This document shows positions 60,041-64,000 of a stretch of DNA of 64,000 bases, piece by piece. A model generated the notes under the pieces. It did no database searches. It was not told where the DNA came from and worked only from the letters and a program-made list of their open reading frames with translations. The position numbers and the translations under genes are program-made. Source of the stretch: Cytophagales bacterium (GTDB taxonomy: Bacteria > Bacteroidota > Bacteroidia > Cytophagales > Cyclobacteriaceae); the NCBI GenBank assembly GCA_033344775.1, contig JAWPMT010000005.1, forward strand, positions 2,611,001 through 2,675,000, read 5' to 3'. Each line of letters opens with the position of its first letter. Position 1 is the stretch's first letter.

Positions 60041-62740
60041 ATGATGAAAAAACTAACCTGGCTCCTATTAATTCTCTTTTCATGTTGTTTCACCTGCCTG
60101 TATGGTCAGGATCTATTGCACGTGTCTGGAAAAGACATTGTTGATAGTTCTGGCGAGCCTTATATCTTAAAAGGAATGGGTCTGGGCGGATGGATGCTAC
60201 AAGAAGGCTATATGCTCCAGACTGCATCCTTTGCTAACCCTCAACATCAGATCCGCGCAAGGATTGCCGATCTCATTGGAGAGGAAGACACCCAGGTTTT
60301 CTATGATGCATGGTTGGCCAATCATGTGCGCAAAATCGATATCGATTCGTTGGCTGCCTGGGGCTTCAATTCGGTGCGACTCCCTATACACTACAACCTG
60401 TTCACCCTACCGATAGAAGATGAACCAGTAGCCGGAGAAAACACCTGGCTTGAAGTAGGCTTTGCACTCACGGATAGTTTGATCAAATGGTGCAAAGCAA
60501 ATGATATGTATGTCGTACTGGACTTGCATGCCGCACCCGGTGGACAGGGTCAGGACGAGGGTATTTCCGATTACGATACATCAAAACCGTCTTTATGGGA
60601 AAGTGAAGCAAACCGTGCCAAGACCATTGCGCTTTGGCGTAAGATCGCTGAAAAATACGTTGATGAAACAGCAATTGCAGGTTACGACTTGATCAATGAA
60701 CCGAACTGGCCTCTCGACGGCAACACTTTGTTGCGAGAACTTTATGGAGACATCACCGCGGCTATTCGTGAAGTTGATCAAAATCACATCATCTTCATCG
60801 AAGGAAATTGGTTTGCCAATGACTTCACGGGCCTTACGCCGCCGTGGGATGATAACATGGTTTACAGCCCCCATAAATACTGGTCGATCAATGATCAGTC
60901 TTCCATTCAATGGGTACTTGATATCAGAGAGCAAAATGACATCCCCCTTTATCTGGGAGAAACGGGGGAAAACTCAAATACATGGTTTCGTGATGCCGTG
61001 GAACTTTTTGAAACGCACAATATCGGTTGGGCATGGTGGCCCATGAAAAAGGTCGAATCCATTGCTGGCCCACTTTCTGTGACCAAATCGGAGGATTATC
61101 AAACCCTGCTGGACTACTGGTCCAATGGGGGTACGAAGCCTACCGCGGAATTTGCGCGATCAACACTCATGACACTCACGGAGGACCTGAAACTTGAAAA
61201 TAGCCATTATCAAAAAGACGTCATCGACGCGCTGTTTCGACAGGTTGAAGAAAGCGGAACCATTCCCTTTCGAACACAGGAAATTCCCGGCCGGATCGAC
61301 GTGACTGATTTTGATCTGGGGGCCAATGGGGAAGCCTACTTCGATGCAGACATAGCCAACTATCAGGTGAGTACCGGATCCTACACGGCCTGGAATCAGG
61401 GTTGGGCCTATCGAAATGATGGTGTAGACATAGAATTGTCTAGTGATCCACAATCCAACGGCTACAATGTCGGCTGGATCAGTAGCGATGAATGGATGAA
61501 GTATGACATCAACGTGACCGAAAGCGCGAACTATCAAGTTTCTGTTCGCGTAGCTTCGGGTGGTGAAGGAGGAAAATTTCATCTTCAGGCAGATGGTTCG
61601 GCTATCACCAGCGTTACTGATGCGCCAGCAACAGGCGACTGGCAGGGTTGGCAAACCGTGGTGATCGAGGATGTGATTTTGGACACAGAAGATCAAAAAT
61701 TAACCTTTTATGCGGACCAGGCTGGGTTCAACCTGAGTGCTATTCACTTTGAAGTAATGGGATCAACCACCGAAGTAGACCTGCAAGTAGTAGGAGGTCA
61801 AACAATAACGAATGAAAAAATTCAGGTTGATTTCAATAAGCGTATTTCCGGAGAATTGAACAGTGAGGATTTCAGGTTTAGCCTTAACAATACCGCTATA
61901 TCGATCAGCAATTTAGAATTGGATGGGCGCTCCTTGTTATTTGATATAGCAAGAGAAGTTTCCGGAGGAGATGAGTTGAAATTGTCCTACGCAGGAAATG
62001 GCATATCCGCCAATGATGGGACAATGATCACCGCTTTCTCGGATAAGTCCATTACCAATACCATTCGCCCAATGCATGAAATTCCCGGTCAAATTGAAGC
62101 GGAAGATTTCTTTGTACAATCGGGAATCGCATTAGAAGCAACAACCGATACAGGAGGTGGTGAAAATATTGGCTTTTTAGATCGTGGCGATTATCTCGAC
62201 TACCAGGTGAATATTCTTGTAGCTGGCGAATATCTGGTGACCTATCGCACTGCGGCCGAGAGCGAAACTGGTGCCGCTAAGGCCACTTTGATAGATGAAA
62301 ATGGCATAGCTACTGTACTCCACGACATCTCCTTTGAACCTACTGGAGGCTGGCAAAACTGGGCATCTACGACGATTGCCGAGGAACTTCCAGTAGGAGC
62401 ATTTACGCTTCGAATAGAAATTACCGAACCTCTGTTCAATATAAACTGGATTGCTTTCGAGCAAGGTCTTTTGCTCAATGTCAACTCAGATCTGGCCAAG
62501 GGTATTTATCCGAACCCAACATCAGACTGGCTCACCTTGACCGAACTTGATATGAGTCAAACATTGACTTTTAAGGTATTTGACTTAAATGGAAAACTGT
62601 ATCAGTCCGGCAAAATTGAATTGAACTCGCATCCTGGCATCAATGTGGCTGCGCTTCCTGAAGGAATCTATGTCTTGCAGGTCTTCAATAAAGATCAACC
62701 TCAATTAACCACACGATTTATTAAGCAGAATTCAGAATAA
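60041..62740 (+). CDS. GH5 glycoside hydrolase with two CBM6-like modules and a T9SS sorting domain
   Basis: 899 residues, or 898 if the second Met is used. A signal peptide ends near CLYGQ. Residues ~25-375 are a GH5 catalytic barrel with acid/base Glu220 in DLINEPNW and nucleophile Glu307 in LYLGETGEN. Residues ~415-575 are a CBM6-like module (AYFDADIANYQVSTGSY, EWMKYDINV), ~580-680 an SwmB/Ig-like domain, and ~685-805 a second CBM6-like module (GQIEAEDFFVQSG, LDRGDYLDYQVNI). The end is a T9SS type A tag (GIYPNPTSDWLTL). It is an extracellular beta-glucanase or related enzyme; the exact glucan is unclear. Confidence 0.92.
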   Translation: MMKKLTWLLLILFSCCFTCLYGQDLLHVSGKDIVDSSGEPYILKGMGLGGWMLQEGYMLQTASFANPQHQIRARIADLIGEEDTQVFYDAWLANHVRKIDIDSLAAWGFNSVRLPIHYNLFTLPIEDEPVAGENTWLEVGFALTDSLIKWCKANDMYVVLDLHAAPGGQGQDEGISDYDTSKPSLWESEANRAKTIALWRKIAEKYVDETAIAGYDLINEPNWPLDGNTLLRELYGDITAAIREVDQNHIIFIEGNWFANDFTGLTPPWDDNMVYSPHKYWSINDQSSIQWVLDIREQNDIPLYLGETGENSNTWFRDAVELFETHNIGWAWWPMKKVESIAGPLSVTKSEDYQTLLDYWSNGGTKPTAEFARSTLMTLTEDLKLENSHYQKDVIDALFRQVEESGTIPFRTQEIPGRIDVTDFDLGANGEAYFDADIANYQVSTGSYTAWNQGWAYRNDGVDIELSSDPQSNGYNVGWISSDEWMKYDINVTESANYQVSVRVASGGEGGKFHLQADGSAITSVTDAPATGDWQGWQTVVIEDVILDTEDQKLTFYADQAGFNLSAIHFEVMGSTTEVDLQVVGGQTITNEKIQVDFNKRISGELNSEDFRFSLNNTAISISNLELDGRSLLFDIAREVSGGDELKLSYAGNGISANDGTMITAFSDKSITNTIRPMHEIPGQIEAEDFFVQSGIALEATTDTGGGENIGFLDRGDYLDYQVNILVAGEYLVTYRTAAESETGAAKATLIDENGIATVLHDISFEPTGGWQNWASTTIAEELPVGAFTLRIEITEPLFNINWIAFEQGLLLNVNSDLAKGIYPNPTSDWLTLTELDMSQTLTFKVFDLNGKLYQSGKIELNSHPGINVAALPEGIYVLQVFNKDQPQLTTRFIKQNSE

Positions 62741-62793
62741 ATCTTTTCTTTTTCCTTGAAGTCCGCTTAAAGTGAGGCTCTTTCATGATGACT

Positions 62794-64000
62794 TTAATCA
62801 TAAATATGCTCTGTGTTGCGATTGCCAGTGGCATCGGTATACCAATCCTGATGTTGAGCTCCTTCCGCATTGGCCCAGTCCATGAATCGATTATAAGCCC
62901 GATCAATTCTTCGTGATTCTTTAGGGTATCGGAACGCATGAATGATGTCAATACCCCAGGGTGCATTGTTCACTGAGCGATAGTATTTTCCTTGTTCAGG
63001 GTTCGAGTTATCGGATTCCGCACCTATATATTGGTCATCTGCCAAATCGGTTGGGGGCCGGTTTCGCAAGTGCAATTCTTTGGAACGTTGCCCAATGAAA
63101 ATAAAAGGGTTGAACTGTTGAGTACGTACTTCAGCTAATTCCAGGGGCTCTACAAATTCAACCAGCACCTCAAATCTTTTAGAAGGAGCAGAAGCCCCAT
63201 CTGGTTTGGTGTTCACAATGGCATTTCCACCCAAATGCTCAAACGCATCATCAAAAACAATGATCACAGGGTTGGTCTGGCCATTTTCAAGCCCTTTTTG
63301 ATCCAGGTTAATGCCCGATCCTACTTCATAACCCGTCACACTTTCAATTTTCGATTGGTCAGTGGGCAATTCGATACCAAAACCATTGTGGAAAGTGGCT
63401 CCCATGGCCACCAGGTCATAGATCATTTTCATCCGAACGGTTTTATTATCCGGATTCAGGTATTGAATGTATTTGTAGTGCACGACCAGATCATTGAAGT
63501 CATAATCCCCGATGGCTGGCCACATATCTTCGAAGGCCAGACAGCCCTGTCCTAATTCAGAGGGTGTGTATTTCGTGGCACTGATCTCAGCATCTTCAGG
63601 ATAATCATCGAGTGCATCGATCACCCCATCACCATCGCTATCAATTGCTTCCAAATCTTCCTCCGCACATCGCCAGGCAGTGAGGTCATTGATCTTATGA
63701 TTGTACTGCCTTACAATTTCAAAAGAACCGTCCTCCAGGTTCATTCGGATTAATCTTGAATTGGATTCATTGGTTGCCACATAGATTTGGTCCTCTCTAT
63801 CAATGGCCATGGAGGTCAATTGATAAGGAAAGTTCTCCGCACTGATTCTAGAAATGGTAGCCGTTCCACCATCATCATCAAAAGCATCAAATCGGTATAA
63901 GCCGGAAAAACAAGCCAGATAGAGCGTCCCATCAGAAGCAAAGGCAAGATCTCCGCCGGAGTTACTGTTCACAAACCCGGTTATGTCATATCGCTGAACG
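62794..64000 (-). CDS. LruC-domain protein (5' end outside window)
   Basis: The reading frame stays open to the right edge, so the apparent start at 63972 (a GTG codon) is internal. Visible residues begin YDITGFVNSNSGGDLAF and form a beta-propeller-like repeat part (DGTLYLACFSGLYRFD, DREDQIYVATNESNSRL). A calcium-type motif DSDGDGVIDALDDYPED follows. The LruC region is AFEDMWPAIGDYDFNDLVVHY through the C-terminus. LruC proteins are exported surface proteins in Bacteroidota, with unknown function. It is convergent with the GH5 gene, 53 bp apart. Confidence 0.85.
   Translation of the reverse strand, partial: VQRYDITGFVNSNSGGDLAFASDGTLYLACFSGLYRFDAFDDDGGTATISRISAENFPYQLTSMAIDREDQIYVATNESNSRLIRMNLEDGSFEIVRQYNHKINDLTAWRCAEEDLEAIDSDGDGVIDALDDYPEDAEISATKYTPSELGQGCLAFEDMWPAIGDYDFNDLVVHYKYIQYLNPDNKTVRMKMIYDLVAMGATFHNGFGIELPTDQSKIESVTGYEVGSGINLDQKGLENGQTNPVIIVFDDAFEHLGGNAIVNTKPDGASAPSKRFEVLVEFVEPLELAEVRTQQFNPFIFIGQRSKELHLRNRPPTDLADDQYIGAESDNSNPEQGKYYRSVNNAPWGIDIIHAFRYPKESRRIDRAYNRFMDWANAEGAQHQDWYTDATGNRNTEHIYD

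Overview
The window is a chromosomal segment of a Bacteroidota bacterium, most likely a marine Cytophagales member (Reichenbachiella/Fulvivirga-like). This is inferred from several things. There are type IX secretion (T9SS) C-terminal sorting domains (YPNP motif) on two large secreted proteins. There are STN-type TonB receptors with FecR/ECF partners, DUF4249, DUF6268 and LruC families, and an rpsU-xerC-hpf cluster. Several promoters fit the Bacteroidota pattern TTG-N19/22-TAnnTTTG. No tRNA, rRNA, CRISPR array, prophage or intact insertion sequence was found.

Layout. 1-4.2 kb (minus): ABC exporter operon, an ATPase plus a permease fused to a degenerate M1-peptidase-like region and a golvesin-like domain (cut by the window edge). 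4.7-10.7 kb: two small lipoproteins, a sugar-type MFS transporter, a subtilase lipoprotein and a GH26 lipoprotein. 11.1-21.2 kb (minus): one 3373-residue secreted protein with a matrix-metalloproteinase (MMP)-like catalytic domain between nine 115-residue repeats and twenty ~73-residue InlB-B-type repeats, ending in a T9SS tag. 21.7-24.7 kb (minus): SRPBCC protein, DoxX-like membrane protein, release factor 3. 25.2-28.3 kb: AraC regulator with an AhpD-like protein, and a small HExxHxxGxxH secreted protein coupled to a DUF6268 outer-membrane protein. 28.4-31.7 kb (plus): four-gene arsenosugar pathway (glycosyltransferase, peroxidase-like protein, ArsS, ArsM). 31.8-41.3 kb: ethanolamine-type permease, sensor kinase, an ECF sigma/DUF4249/TonB receptor/FecR operon, and an aminotransferase. 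41.5-46.2 kb: DUF5117-type metalloprotease, GIN-domain lipoprotein, PheA. 46.4-50 kb: ferritin, two small unknown proteins, an orphan NarL-type response regulator and FumC, with at least three Fur/PerR-like 7-1-7 boxes. 50-60 kb: SPOR-like protein, Map, rimP-nusA-infB with a terminator-like leader hairpin, CysS, and hpf-xerC-rpsU. 60-64 kb: a GH5/CBM6 T9SS enzyme and a LruC-domain protein running off the right edge.

How it fits together. The organism looks like a polymer degrader, exporting glycoside hydrolases (GH5, GH26) and several metal- or serine-dependent proteases by T9SS or as lipoproteins. The points most worth a second look are the giant cysteine-switch MMP-like protein, the Fur/PerR-box module around the response regulator and a Cys-rich 52-residue protein, the candidate attenuator in front of rimP-nusA-infB, and the ABC permease/dead-peptidase/golvesin fusion.
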